A DNA stretch of 64,000 nt. Source: Caulobacter sp. 602-1. GTDB taxonomy: Bacteria > Pseudomonadota > Alphaproteobacteria > Caulobacterales > Caulobacteraceae. Below are positions 16,625-24,892 of the stretch, in pieces. Position 1 is the stretch's first letter, and each line of letters opens with the position of its first letter. A model generated the notes under the pieces. That model worked only from the letters and a program-made list of their open reading frames with translations. It had not been told where the DNA came from and ran no database searches. Location: NCBI RefSeq assembly GCF_003931565.1, contig NZ_RRYI01000004.1, positions 248,001 to 312,000 of the forward strand, read 5' to 3'. Made by a program: the position numbers and the translations under genes.

Positions 16625-17982
16625 CCCCTTCGGTCCTGACCCCCGCCCAGCGCCAGCACGCTGAACGGAACCTGCCGCGCTACACCAGTTATCCGACGTC
16701 TCTGGCTTTCGACGCGGGGCAAGCGCACCAGGCTCAGGATTGGTTCGCCCGCACCCGCGCCGAGGACCGGCTCTCGGTCTATGTCCACGTGCCGTTCTGC
16801 CGGCGCCTGTGCTGGTACTGCGGTTGCCACACCTCGATCGCCCACACCTACGAGCGGGTCGGGACCTTCTTCGAGACCCTGATGCGCGAGGGCGACCTGG
16901 TCGCCGCGCGACTGGGCGAGCACGATGGCCTCGCCCACCTGCACTTCGGAGGCGGCAGCCCGAACGCGCTCAGCCCCGAGGACTTCGCCGCCTTGGTCAC
17001 GCGGCTTAAGACCGTCTTCCGTCCGCGTCCTGGCGCCGAGATCGCCGCCGAACTGGATCCGGGCATGTTGTCCGAGGCCTTTGTCGACGCGGCTGGCGCG
17101 GTGGGCGTCAACCGGGCCAGCCTGGGGGTCCAGACCTTCGACCCAACCGTCCAGGCCCTGGTCAATCGCATTCAACCCTACGACCACGTCGCCCGCGCGA
17201 CCGAGCGCCTGCGCGCCGTGGGCGTCAAAGGCCTTAACTTCGACCTGATGTACGGCCTGCCAGGCCAGACGCCCGAGAACGTCCACGACTCCGCGCGCCT
17301 CGCGGTCCAGCTGCGGCCCGACCGGGTGGCCGTGTTCGGCTACGCCCATGTGCCGTGGATGAAGAAGCATCAGACCATGATCCGCGAGGCCGACCTCGCC
17401 GACCTGGACGGCCGCTGGGCCCAGGCGGAGGCGGCCGACGCGGCGCTGACCGAGGCGGGCTATGTCCGCATCGGCCTCGACCACTACGCCCTGCCGGGCG
17501 ACGCCCTGACCCGCGCGGCGGCCGAGGGACGGCTGCGCCGGAATTTCCAGGGATATACGGACGATCCCGCCCCGGTGCTGGTTCCGATCGGCCCCTCGTC
17601 CATCGGCCAGTTCCGGGAAGGCTTCGTCGGCAATCACGTGCCGACCGACCAGTGGTCGGCCGCCATTTCGCGCGGCGAGCTTCCGCTGAACCGCGCGCTC
17701 GCCGTCGACGCAGAGGATCGGCTCCGGGCGGCGGTGATCGAGCGGCTGATGTGCGACATGTGCGTGGATGTCGCCGGCGTCTGCCGCCAGCACGGCTTCG
17801 CCGAGGATCATCTGGACGCCGAGTTCTCGGCGGTCGACGCCTTGCAGCTGGCCGGCCTCTGCGTCCGCGACGGCGCGGTGGTGTCGATCCCCGAGCGGAC
17901 CCGCCGGCTGATGCGGGTGGTCGCCGCCGCCTTCGACGCGCGTCTGCCGACGACCGCCACGCGTCACGCCAAGGCGATCTGA
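16621..17982 (+). CDS. hemN: Oxygen-independent coproporphyrinogen III oxidase HemN
   Basis: A 453-residue radical SAM enzyme that makes protoporphyrinogen without oxygen, needed for heme in anaerobic growth. The Y-V-H-V-P-F-C and C-R-R-L-C-W-Y-C-G-C segment carries the CxxxCxxC iron-sulfur signature followed by the extra Cys typical of HemN. The family N-terminus L-P-R-Y-T-S-Y-P-T is intact. The ATG at 16621 overlaps the fixK stop as ATGA. Context: supplies heme to the nitric oxide reductase just downstream and to FixL. Confidence 0.96.
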   Translation: MTPSVLTPAQRQHAERNLPRYTSYPTSLAFDAGQAHQAQDWFARTRAEDRLSVYVHVPFCRRLCWYCGCHTSIAHTYERVGTFFETLMREGDLVAARLGEHDGLAHLHFGGGSPNALSPEDFAALVTRLKTVFRPRPGAEIAAELDPGMLSEAFVDAAGAVGVNRASLGVQTFDPTVQALVNRIQPYDHVARATERLRAVGVKGLNFDLMYGLPGQTPENVHDSARLAVQLRPDRVAVFGYAHVPWMKKHQTMIREADLADLDGRWAQAEAADAALTEAGYVRIGLDHYALPGDALTRAAAEGRLRRNFQGYTDDPAPVLVPIGPSSIGQFREGFVGNHVPTDQWSAAISRGELPLNRALAVDAEDRLRAAVIERLMCDMCVDVAGVCRQHGFAEDHLDAEFSAVDALQLAGLCVRDGAVVSIPERTRRLMRVVAAAFDARLPTTATRHAKAI

Positions 17983-17992
17983 TCGGGCGAGG

Positions 17993-18006
17993 TTGCTCCT
18001 GAGCAA
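17993..18006 (+). promoter_or_regulatory. Perfect Crp/Fnr-type palindrome before nitric oxide reductase
   Basis: TTGCT-CCTG-AGCAA, perfect 5-base arms, centred about 84 bp before the reductase ATG at 18084. The same arms occur before pseudoazurin. Confidence 0.7.
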
Positions 18007-18083
18007 CGTCGGCGGTCTTGCCGATCGTCATGCTGATCCCCGAACGCCGAATGGGAGTGTCCCGACAGGCGAGGGGAAGCGAG

Positions 18084-20354
18084 ATGAACACCCGAAGACT
18101 ATGGTTCGTCCTCGCCCTGGTGATGGCGGTGTCCTTCACCGTCCTGGGGCTGATGGGACGCGAAATCCACCGGCAAGCGCCGCCGATCCCGACCCGCGTG
18201 GTCGATGCGTCGGGGCGGGTGCTGCTCACCAAGAGCGATATCGAGACGGGCCAGCTGGCTTGGCAATCGATGGGCGGCCAGCAGGTCGGCTCCATCTGGG
18301 GCCACGGCGGCTATGTCGCGCCGGACTGGTCCGCCGATCAGCTCCACCGCGAGGCCACGGCCCTGCTCGACCTCTGGGCCCAGCGCGACTTCAAGGCGCT
18401 CTACGACGCCGTGACGCCCGAGCGCCAAGCGGCCCTGCGCGAGCGCCTGAAGCGCGAGATGCGGACCAACACCTATGACGCCAAGACCGGCGTCGTCACG
18501 GTCAGCGCCGATCGCGCCCAGGCCATGCGCCAGGTGCGCGCTCACTACGAGACCCTTCTGGGCTCGGACCCGGCCTTGGAAAAGCTGCGCGAGCAGTACG
18601 CGATCGCCAATGGCGCGGTGAAGGATCCGGCGCGCCGGACCGCCATCGCCGCGTTCTATTGGTGGACCAGCTGGGCGGCGAGCACGAACCGCCCCGGCGA
18701 GGTGATCACCTATACAGCCAACTGGCCGCATGAGGTCCTGATCGGCAATACGCCGACCGCCCCGACCATCGTCTGGTCGGTGGCCAGCGTGATCCTGCTG
18801 ATCTTCGCCGTCGGCGCCCTGGCCTTCTGGCACGCCAAGACCAAGGCCGAGGACCATCTGGTCGCGCCGGACAAGGATCCGCTGGCGGCCATGAAGCCGA
18901 CGCCCTCGATGAAGGCGACCGGCAAGTACTTCCTGACCGTGATCGGCCTCTTCCTGCTGCAGGTGGGCCTGGGCGCCGTCACCGCCCACTATTCGGTCGA
19001 GGGCCACGCCTTCTTCGGCGTGCCGATCTCCGACATCATTCCTTACGCGGTCACCCGCACCTGGCACACCCAGCTGGCCGTCTTCTGGATCGCCACCGCG
19101 TGGCTCGCCACCGGTCTCTACGTCGCGCCGATGATCTCGGGCCACGAGCCCAAGGGCCAGAAGCTGGGCGTCGACCTCTTGTGGGTCGCCCTCGTTATCG
19201 TCGTCCTCGGCTCGATGGCCGGCGAGTGGCTTGGCGTGCAGCAGGTCTTCGACCTGAACGCCAACTGGTGGTTCGGCCACCAGGGCTGGGAATATGTCGA
19301 CCTGGGCCGCTTCTGGCAGATCCTGCTGTTCGTAGGCCTGATGAAGTGGCTGGTGCTGGTGGGCCGGGCTCTGTGGCCCGCCCTCAAGGCGCCGTCGGAA
19401 AGCAAGCCCGTCCTCTGGATCCTCTTCCTGTCGACGGTCGCCATCGGCCTGTTCTACGGGGCGGGCTTCATGTGGGGCAAGCACACCCACATCAGCATGG
19501 TCGAGTACTGGCGCTGGTGGGTGGTCCACCTGTGGGTGGAGGGCTTCTTCGAAGTGTTCGCCACGGCGGTCATCAGCCTGCTGATGGTCAAGCTGGGACT
19601 CGTGCGGGCCAAGTCGGCCAACGGCGCGGTGCTGTTCGGAACCATCGTGTTCCTGTTCGGCGGCGTTCTGGGCACGGCCCACCACTGGTACTTCGCCGGC
19701 ACGCCGGTCTCGGTGATCGCCATCGGTTCGGTGTTCTCGGCCCTTGAGGTGGTGCCGCTGGCCCTGATCGGCGCCGAGGCCTTCGAGACCTTCAGTCACA
19801 CCAAGGCCGCGCCCTGGGTCGCGACCTATCGCTGGCCGATCTTCTTCTTCGTCGCGGTTTCGTTCTGGAACCTGCTGGGGGCGGGGGTCTTCGGCTTCAT
19901 GATCAACCCGCCGATCAGCCTCTATTTCATCCAAGGTCTGAACACGACGGCCACCCACGGCCACGCCGCCCTGTTCGGCGTCTATGGGATGCTGGGCATC
20001 GGGCTTCTGCTGTTCTGCTTCCGCGGCCTGGCCCGACGCGAAGCCTGGGACGATCGGCTGCTGGCCGCGACCTTCTGGATGCTGAACGGCGGCCTTGCGA
20101 TGATGCTGTTCCTGTCGCTGCTGCCGGTGGGGGTGATCCAGGCGATCGCCAGCATCGAGCACGGCCTGTGGTTCGCCCGCTCTCCGGCGGTAATCCACTC
20201 GCCGTTGGTCCAGGCCCTGGTCTGGATGCGCGTGCCGGGAGACATCGTCTTCGCCGGCGGCGCCTTCACCCTGGCGATCTTCGCCGCCAAGCTGCTGCTG
20301 GGCGCCCGCCGCCCCGCCCTCGGCAAGGCCGCGAGCCCGATCGCCGCGGAATAG
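18084..20354 (+). CDS. norZ: Quinol-dependent nitric oxide reductase (qNOR)
   Basis: A 756-residue single-subunit nitric oxide reductase that uses quinol to reduce two NO to nitrous oxide. It has an N-terminal membrane anchor (about residues 7-26), a long periplasmic domain (30-235) that resembles NorC but has no heme-c CxxCH, and about 12 membrane segments of the NorB type with conserved histidines (R-T-W-H-T-Q-L, V-V-H-L-W-V-E-G-F-F-E, A-H-H-W-Y). The start at 18084 has GGGGAAG upstream; an in-frame ATG 22 codons earlier lacks one. A perfect Crp/Fnr box precedes it and a terminator follows it. It removes the NO made by NirK. Confidence 0.95.
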   Translation: MNTRRLWFVLALVMAVSFTVLGLMGREIHRQAPPIPTRVVDASGRVLLTKSDIETGQLAWQSMGGQQVGSIWGHGGYVAPDWSADQLHREATALLDLWAQRDFKALYDAVTPERQAALRERLKREMRTNTYDAKTGVVTVSADRAQAMRQVRAHYETLLGSDPALEKLREQYAIANGAVKDPARRTAIAAFYWWTSWAASTNRPGEVITYTANWPHEVLIGNTPTAPTIVWSVASVILLIFAVGALAFWHAKTKAEDHLVAPDKDPLAAMKPTPSMKATGKYFLTVIGLFLLQVGLGAVTAHYSVEGHAFFGVPISDIIPYAVTRTWHTQLAVFWIATAWLATGLYVAPMISGHEPKGQKLGVDLLWVALVIVVLGSMAGEWLGVQQVFDLNANWWFGHQGWEYVDLGRFWQILLFVGLMKWLVLVGRALWPALKAPSESKPVLWILFLSTVAIGLFYGAGFMWGKHTHISMVEYWRWWVVHLWVEGFFEVFATAVISLLMVKLGLVRAKSANGAVLFGTIVFLFGGVLGTAHHWYFAGTPVSVIAIGSVFSALEVVPLALIGAEAFETFSHTKAAPWVATYRWPIFFFVAVSFWNLLGAGVFGFMINPPISLYFIQGLNTTATHGHAALFGVYGMLGIGLLLFCFRGLARREAWDDRLLAATFWMLNGGLAMMLFLSLLPVGVIQAIASIEHGLWFARSPAVIHSPLVQALVWMRVPGDIVFAGGAFTLAIFAAKLLLGARRPALGKAASPIAAE

Positions 20355-20376
20355 TCAGTCACACATCTTGCACGGA

Positions 20377-20408
20377 GCCGGCGCGCGTCAATGCGCGCCG
20401 GCTTCTGA
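20377..20408 (+). terminator. Terminator after nitric oxide reductase
   Basis: A 10-bp GC stem, 20377-20386 paired with 20393-20402, with a 6-base loop, followed by a weak T-rich tail. Confidence 0.65.
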
Positions 20409-21007
20409 TTTGTAGCCAGTTGCAAGTGCCGCGGAGTCGTCAAGGCCAGCATTCTCGTGGCCGCAAGTGGCGAGTTCGCCGAATTATTCAGTTTTAAGGG
20501 ATTGGGTGGACGGCGTTAGCAGTCACTGGCGCGCGACGGAATGTTCAGGCTGTCGAGGAAGCGTTGTTCTCGGACGGGGCGCTGACCTGATGATGTAAGT
20601 GCCGCCGACGAAGTCGATCACTGCCGCACGGGAGGATAACGCCTGGACCGGTGTCCTACCGGGAAACGTTTGACCGGTGCCCACCTTGGCATTGCTCAAC
20701 CTCTAGCATCAGCCCAACAGGATTGGCGCGGTCTGATTCTAGTAGACGCCTTCCGCGAACGTCGGGTTCCTGGAGGTACGCCAACGGCAGCTATTGGCGC
20801 CACGTGACCGCTGGTCAAGCCTTCGATCTCTTTCCGATCTGCATTGTCACCTGCCTTCATCGGGGGAGGTGTTCTCGATCGAGAGGGACTTGTGAAATCT
20901 CTTCCAAAATTCTGGGACAGGAGACCGGCTACAGAGGAGAAATCGAAGGCCTTATTCCAGACGTCGAGCCGGGCGCGCCCCGCAAGACATCAACTGGAAG
21001 AACGACG
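20409..21007. other. 600-nt stretch without a recognised gene
   Basis: The frame of the next gene is open back to 20651, but nothing before the ATG at 21008 looks like aldo/keto reductase. The stretch contains copy B of the diverged repeat at 20757-20800. A weak two-unit match to the direct-repeat operator seen elsewhere lies at 20842-20861 (GATGAAGGCA and GGTGACAATG on the minus strand), too weak to call. Confidence 0.5.
20757..20800 (+). repeat. Diverged 44-nt intergenic repeat, copy B
   Basis: Partner of the copy at 282-325, about 80 percent identical by eye without gaps. The two copies flank the respiration island on either side. Confidence 0.45.
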
Positions 21008-22021
21008 ATGACACTTAAGACCATACTGCCTGGCAAGCTCGGCTTCGGCACCGCGCCGCTCGGGAACATGTTCCGCGACATCCCCGAGGACGAAGCCCTG
21101 GCGACAGTCGAGGCGGCCTGGGACGACGGCATCCGCTATTTCGACAACGCCCCGTTCTACGGAGCGGGCCTGGCCGAGATCCGCATGGGTCGGGCTCTGG
21201 CCAGTAAAGCGCGCGACCAATACGTGATCAGCACCAAGGTCGGCCGCGTGATCCTGGACGAGGTCGAGGACGTCAGCGCCCGGGACCTGGGCGAAAAGGG
21301 CGACGTCTTCAAGTATGGCCGCCCCAACAAGATCGTGAACGACTACTCCGAGGACGCCACCTATCGCTCGATCGAGGGCAGCCTTAAGCGCTTGAAGACC
21401 GACCACATCGACATCGCCTTCGTCCACGACGTCGCCCAGGACTTCTACGGCGACGAATGGCTGAGCATGTTCGAGAGCGCCCGCAAGGGAGCGTTCAAGG
21501 CCTTGGATCGGATGCGCGACGAGGGCGTGATCAAGGCCTGGGGTCTGGGCGTCAACCGGGTCGAGCCGATTGAGCTGCTGCTGCACCTCGACGAGCCGCG
21601 CCCCGACGCCTTCCTTCTGGCTGGCCGCTACACGCTGCTCGACCATGATCGCGCCCTGCAGCGCGTGACCGGCAAGGTCGACGAGCGCGGGCTGGGCATC
21701 ATCGTCGGCGGCCCGTACAGCTCCGGCGCCCTGGTCGGTGGCCCAAACTTCGAATACGCCCCGGCGACCCCGGCTGTCCTCGACAAGGTCGCTCGCATCA
21801 AGGCGATCGCCGACCGCCATGGGATCAGCATGAAGGCCGCCGGCCTGCAGTTCGTCCTGGCCAACCCGGCCGTGGCGGCCGTCATCCCCGGCGCCAGTCG
21901 TCCGGGCCGCATAGCCGAGGACCGCGCCGCCCTGGGCGAAACCGTCCCGGCCGATTTCTGGCGCGAGCTACGCGACGCGGGCTTGGTCAACCCGGCCGCG
22001 CCGCTGCCGCAGGCCGTTTAG
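21008..22021 (+). CDS. Aldo/keto reductase (D-threo-aldose 1-dehydrogenase-like)
   Basis: A 337-residue NAD(P)H-dependent aldo/keto reductase. Visible family motifs are G-F-G-T-A-P-L-G-N-M-F at the start of the barrel, Y-F-D-N-A-P-F-Y-G-A-G (catalytic Asp and Tyr), S-T-K-V-G-R (catalytic Lys) and V-H-D-V-A-Q-D (catalytic His). The ATG at 21008 follows GGAAG. It resembles the sugar-lactone-forming aldose dehydrogenase group; substrate is not predictable. It leads a probable operon with the VOC and monooxygenase-like genes. A close paralogue is at 51418. Confidence 0.9.
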   Translation: MTLKTILPGKLGFGTAPLGNMFRDIPEDEALATVEAAWDDGIRYFDNAPFYGAGLAEIRMGRALASKARDQYVISTKVGRVILDEVEDVSARDLGEKGDVFKYGRPNKIVNDYSEDATYRSIEGSLKRLKTDHIDIAFVHDVAQDFYGDEWLSMFESARKGAFKALDRMRDEGVIKAWGLGVNRVEPIELLLHLDEPRPDAFLLAGRYTLLDHDRALQRVTGKVDERGLGIIVGGPYSSGALVGGPNFEYAPATPAVLDKVARIKAIADRHGISMKAAGLQFVLANPAVAAVIPGASRPGRIAEDRAALGETVPADFWRELRDAGLVNPAAPLPQAV

Positions 22022-22122
22022 ACCCAATCCCTTCAAACCAAACCGTCGCTCGACGGCCGAGGCTCGCTTCGGCCGAAAGCCTTCGCACGCCTCGAGCATC
22101 CCCCCGAGAACAGGAGAAAGTC

Positions 22123-22965
22123 ATGCGTAAATCTCAGAAGACCAGCGTCGCGGCTCCCGATCGTCGCGACATGCTTCGCACCGCCGGCGCGGTCCTGGCC
22201 GCCGCCGGGGCCGCCGTCGCCGCGCCCGTCGCCGCCGAGACCACCGGCGGCTTGTCGACCGCCGCCCGCAATAGTGGTCCGCTGGGTGCTCGCCTGCAGG
22301 GCGTCCAGCACTTTGGCCTGACCGTCCAGAACATGGAACGGGCCTACGAGTTTTACACCGAGGTTCTAGGCGGCGCCGAGGTGTTCCGCCATGGCGACTT
22401 CCAGGGAGACACCGTCCACAACACGCTTCTGGCCGACCAGGACATCCAGGCCCACGAACTGGGCGTCAATCCCGCCACCATCGGCGTGCCGGACCTACGC
22501 GGCGGCGCCCAGCGGCTCGACGTCCGCTTCATCCAGTTCGACAATGTGGTGATCGAGCTCCTGCAATACCGCGACGCCGATCAGCCAATGGGCGGACCGC
22601 GCGCTTTCGCCGAGCCGGTCGAGCACATGAGCCCCGCGTTCCCGCGGATGATGCACATCTGCTTCTATGTTCGCGACGACGTCGACTTCAACAAGTTCAT
22701 CACCGACCTTGAAGCCGAGTCCGCTCGCCGCGGCATGACCCAGGTCCGGGCCAACCGCACCATCCGCGTCAACACCGAGGCCGAACGCAAGGCCGCGCCG
22801 AAAAGCGCCAACACCAACAAGGTGACCGTCGCGCCGTCGGACGGTTGGGAGCTGATCTACTGCAAGGGCCCGGAGGGCGAGCAGCTGGAATTCGTAAAGG
22901 CCCTGGGTCCGGTGAAGCAGCGTTTCGCCAATGCGCTGGCCGCCCGCCAACGCGCCACGCGCTAA
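22123..22965 (+). CDS. Exported VOC (glyoxalase/dioxygenase-fold) protein
   Basis: A 280-residue protein with a Tat-type signal (R-R-D-M-L-R then a long Ala-rich hydrophobic stretch, residues 14-40) and a VOC fold starting at L-Q-G-V-Q-H-F-G-L-T-V-Q-N-M, with the second half at M-M-H-I-C-F-Y-V. Candidate metal ligands are the His in Q-H-F, the His in A-H-E-L, the His in M-H-I and the Glu in Q-L-E-F. Export of a VOC enzyme is unusual. AGGAG lies 6 bases before the ATG. In a probable operon between an aldo/keto reductase and a small exported monooxygenase-like protein. Confidence 0.82.
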   Translation: MRKSQKTSVAAPDRRDMLRTAGAVLAAAGAAVAAPVAAETTGGLSTAARNSGPLGARLQGVQHFGLTVQNMERAYEFYTEVLGGAEVFRHGDFQGDTVHNTLLADQDIQAHELGVNPATIGVPDLRGGAQRLDVRFIQFDNVVIELLQYRDADQPMGGPRAFAEPVEHMSPAFPRMMHICFYVRDDVDFNKFITDLEAESARRGMTQVRANRTIRVNTEAERKAAPKSANTNKVTVAPSDGWELIYCKGPEGEQLEFVKALGPVKQRFANALAARQRATR

Positions 22966-22991
22966 GACCCGCAAGTTGAGGAGAGATCACG

Positions 22992-23399
22992 ATGCGCAAG
23001 ACCTTTACGGCCCTGCTGGCGCTGGCCGCCTTCGGCGCCTTGGCGACCCCGGCCCTGGCTCGCGACCCGGCCGGTGTCCGCTACAGTCGGATCCCGGCCG
23101 GCGCCTATTCGATCGTCGCCGAGGTCCAGGCCAAGCCTGGCCAGGAAGCAGCCCTCCGCGCGGCGACCTTGCCGCTGGTGCAATTGGTCCGGAGCGATCC
23201 CAAGAACCTCGTCTACTTCCTACAGGAAGACCGAGCCAAGCCGGGTCACTTCATCTTCTACGAGGTCTTCGCGACCGTGGAGGACTTCGAGGCTCACAAC
23301 GCCATGCCGTATGTAAAGGACTGGTTCGCCAAGTTGCCGACGCTTGCAGAGGGCGGGGTGCAGGTCATGCGGATGGAAGTCCTGGGACATGGACATTAG
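22992..23399 (+). CDS. Exported antibiotic-biosynthesis-monooxygenase (ABM) domain protein
   Basis: A 135-residue protein with a clear signal peptide (residues 1-23, T-P-A-L-A) followed by a dimeric alpha-beta barrel ABM domain (V-A-E-V-Q-A-K-P-G-Q-E ... F-I-F-Y-E-V-F). The domain occurs in quinol monooxygenases such as YgiN and in heme-degrading enzymes. GAGGAG precedes the ATG and the gene follows the VOC gene by 26 bases. It is the only one of three ABM genes in the window with a signal peptide. Substrate unknown. Confidence 0.83.
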   Translation: MRKTFTALLALAAFGALATPALARDPAGVRYSRIPAGAYSIVAEVQAKPGQEAALRAATLPLVQLVRSDPKNLVYFLQEDRAKPGHFIFYEVFATVEDFEAHNAMPYVKDWFAKLPTLAEGGVQVMRMEVLGHGH

Positions 23400-23421
23400 C
23401 CAAGGCGCACGCGGCGCGTCC

Positions 23422-24327
23422 TTAGCCTTCGGCGAGGAAACGCTGCATGCGTGGCGCGGTGAAGTCCAAGAATGCCCGCACTCGCGCCGGCAGGAACTGG
23501 GCGCCGCGGAACAGGGCGTTGATCTCGTCGGTTTCGCCGATGTCGCTGTCTGGCAAGAGCTCGATCAGTTCGCCGCGCGCGATCGGGCCCCGCAGGTGGT
23601 AGTCGGCGATCCGCGCGATCCCGACGCCCGCCATGGCCATGCGCCGCAGGGTTTCGCCATTGTTCGCCAATAGGCTTCCGCTGAGCATCCGCTCGACGAT
23701 CCGCCCACCTTCGCGCATCGGCCAGACTGGATTGGCGCGGCGGAAGTTGAAACCGAGGCAATTGTGATGAACCAGGTCCTCGGGCGTTTGTGGCGTCCCG
23801 TGCTTGGCCAGATAGGTGGGGGAGGCGACGATGCGTCGGCGCGTCTCGCCGATTTTGCGGGCCATCAGGTTGGAGTCCTGCAGCTTGCCGACCCGGATCG
23901 CGATGTCGGTGCGGTCCAGATAGAGATCGACCACGTCGTCGGACAGCGATAGGTCGACGACGATCTTGGGATAGGCTTCCAGGAACTCGGGCAGGATTGG
24001 CTCCAGAGCCGCGACGCCGAAAGTTACTGACGAGGTGACGCGGATGACGCCCTCGGCCTCGGCCCCACCCAGGGCGATCTGCTGCTCGGTTGCTTCAAGC
24101 TGACCCAGCAGCGCCTGGCTGCGCTCGTAATAGAACTGGCCCTCGCCAGTCAGGGCGAGGCGCCGAGTAGACCGCTCGATCAGCCGCACGCCCAGCCGCG
24201 CCTCGAGCCGGGCGATCAGCTTCGACACTGTCGAAGGCGTCATCAGCAGCAGCCGTGCGGCTTCGGAGAAGCTGCCCGCCTCGACCACACGCACGAAGAC
24301 CATCATCTCGCCCGCGCGATTGTCCAT
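23422..24327 (-). CDS. LysR-family transcription regulator
   Basis: A 301-residue LysR regulator. The N-terminal helix-turn-helix (E-A-G-S-F-S-E-A-A-R-L-L ... S-T-V-S-K-L-I-A-R-L-E-A-R-L-G) and the substrate-binding domain from about residue 90 are intact. It closely resembles the large LysR group that controls adjacent oxidoreductase genes. Its neighbours on both sides are detoxification-type operons (convergent with the AKR-VOC-ABM operon, divergent from a hydrolase gene); either may be its target. Confidence 0.93.
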   Translation of the reverse strand: MDNRAGEMMVFVRVVEAGSFSEAARLLLMTPSTVSKLIARLEARLGVRLIERSTRRLALTGEGQFYYERSQALLGQLEATEQQIALGGAEAEGVIRVTSSVTFGVAALEPILPEFLEAYPKIVVDLSLSDDVVDLYLDRTDIAIRVGKLQDSNLMARKIGETRRRIVASPTYLAKHGTPQTPEDLVHHNCLGFNFRRANPVWPMREGGRIVERMLSGSLLANNGETLRRMAMAGVGIARIADYHLRGPIARGELIELLPDSDIGETDEINALFRGAQFLPARVRAFLDFTAPRMQRFLAEG

Positions 24328-24892
24328 GCCTCGCCTGTGACCTGGTTTCGGAAATCGAGGTCGAAGCTAGCCCGATATGGCCAGCAAGTCGCCTCATCTG
24401 TGAACTGGATGCTCAGATCGCATGGACCGTGCACGGAAGGCCGATGAAGGGGGCGTGCGGATTGGCGGGTCCATCGGCGCGGCGGCGCGATCCGGCGTCG
24501 AGATCAGGCCGTCCCGCTCGCGGCGGCCCTCGGAGCTCGTCGGCAATGAGGCTGGCGCAGCCGCGTGGGTCTGCGGCCTGCGAGCGTTCAAAGGTGTGCG
24601 CTGCGGGTCCTTCGAGCGATGGCGACGTCCTCACCTTTTTTAACCTCGTCTCACACCGTTTGACGACCGGCCCCTCAAAGACTGGCCTATCCATTTTCAA
24701 GAGCCGCGAAGGGCGGAGACGTCCGGGAAACCGCCATGAGGAGACACAAGGTGTTCATGGCGGGCCCGAACGCGGCCTGCATCGATACCCAGGGCGATGC
24801 GCCTCCCTGGCCCTCTCACCGCCGCCCCAAGCGCGGCCCCTCACACGATGGGGGCGCGCGATGAAAGCGTTATTCCAGGAGCAATCGCCGCC
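24328..24892. other. 565-nt region between lysR and hydrolase
   Basis: Contains a four-unit direct-repeat operator at 24626-24665. After it, a 42-codon frame runs from an ATG at 24736 to a TGA at 24862-24864 and lies 70 bp from the operator, but it has no good ribosome binding site and I do not count it as a gene. The hydrolase ribosome binding site AGGAG is at 24877. Confidence 0.5.
24626..24665 (-). promoter_or_regulatory. Four-unit 10-bp direct-repeat operator
   Basis: On the minus strand four adjoining 10-mers read CGTCAAACGG, TGTGAGACGA, GGTTAAAAAA and GGTGAGGACG, all in the NGTNANNNNN register. It lies 227 bp before the hydrolase ATG. Longest form of the shared element, together with that at 34227. 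Confidence 0.6.

Noticed and set aside
18099..20198. Long minus-strand open frame (about 700 codons) opposite nitric oxide reductase
   Set aside because: Shadow of the reductase gene: His, Asp, Gln and Arg rich, no motifs, no start context.
20842..20861. Possible direct-repeat operator before the aldo/keto reductase at 21008
   Set aside because: Both units deviate from NGTNAA and the site is 146 bp away, so it is not separable from chance.
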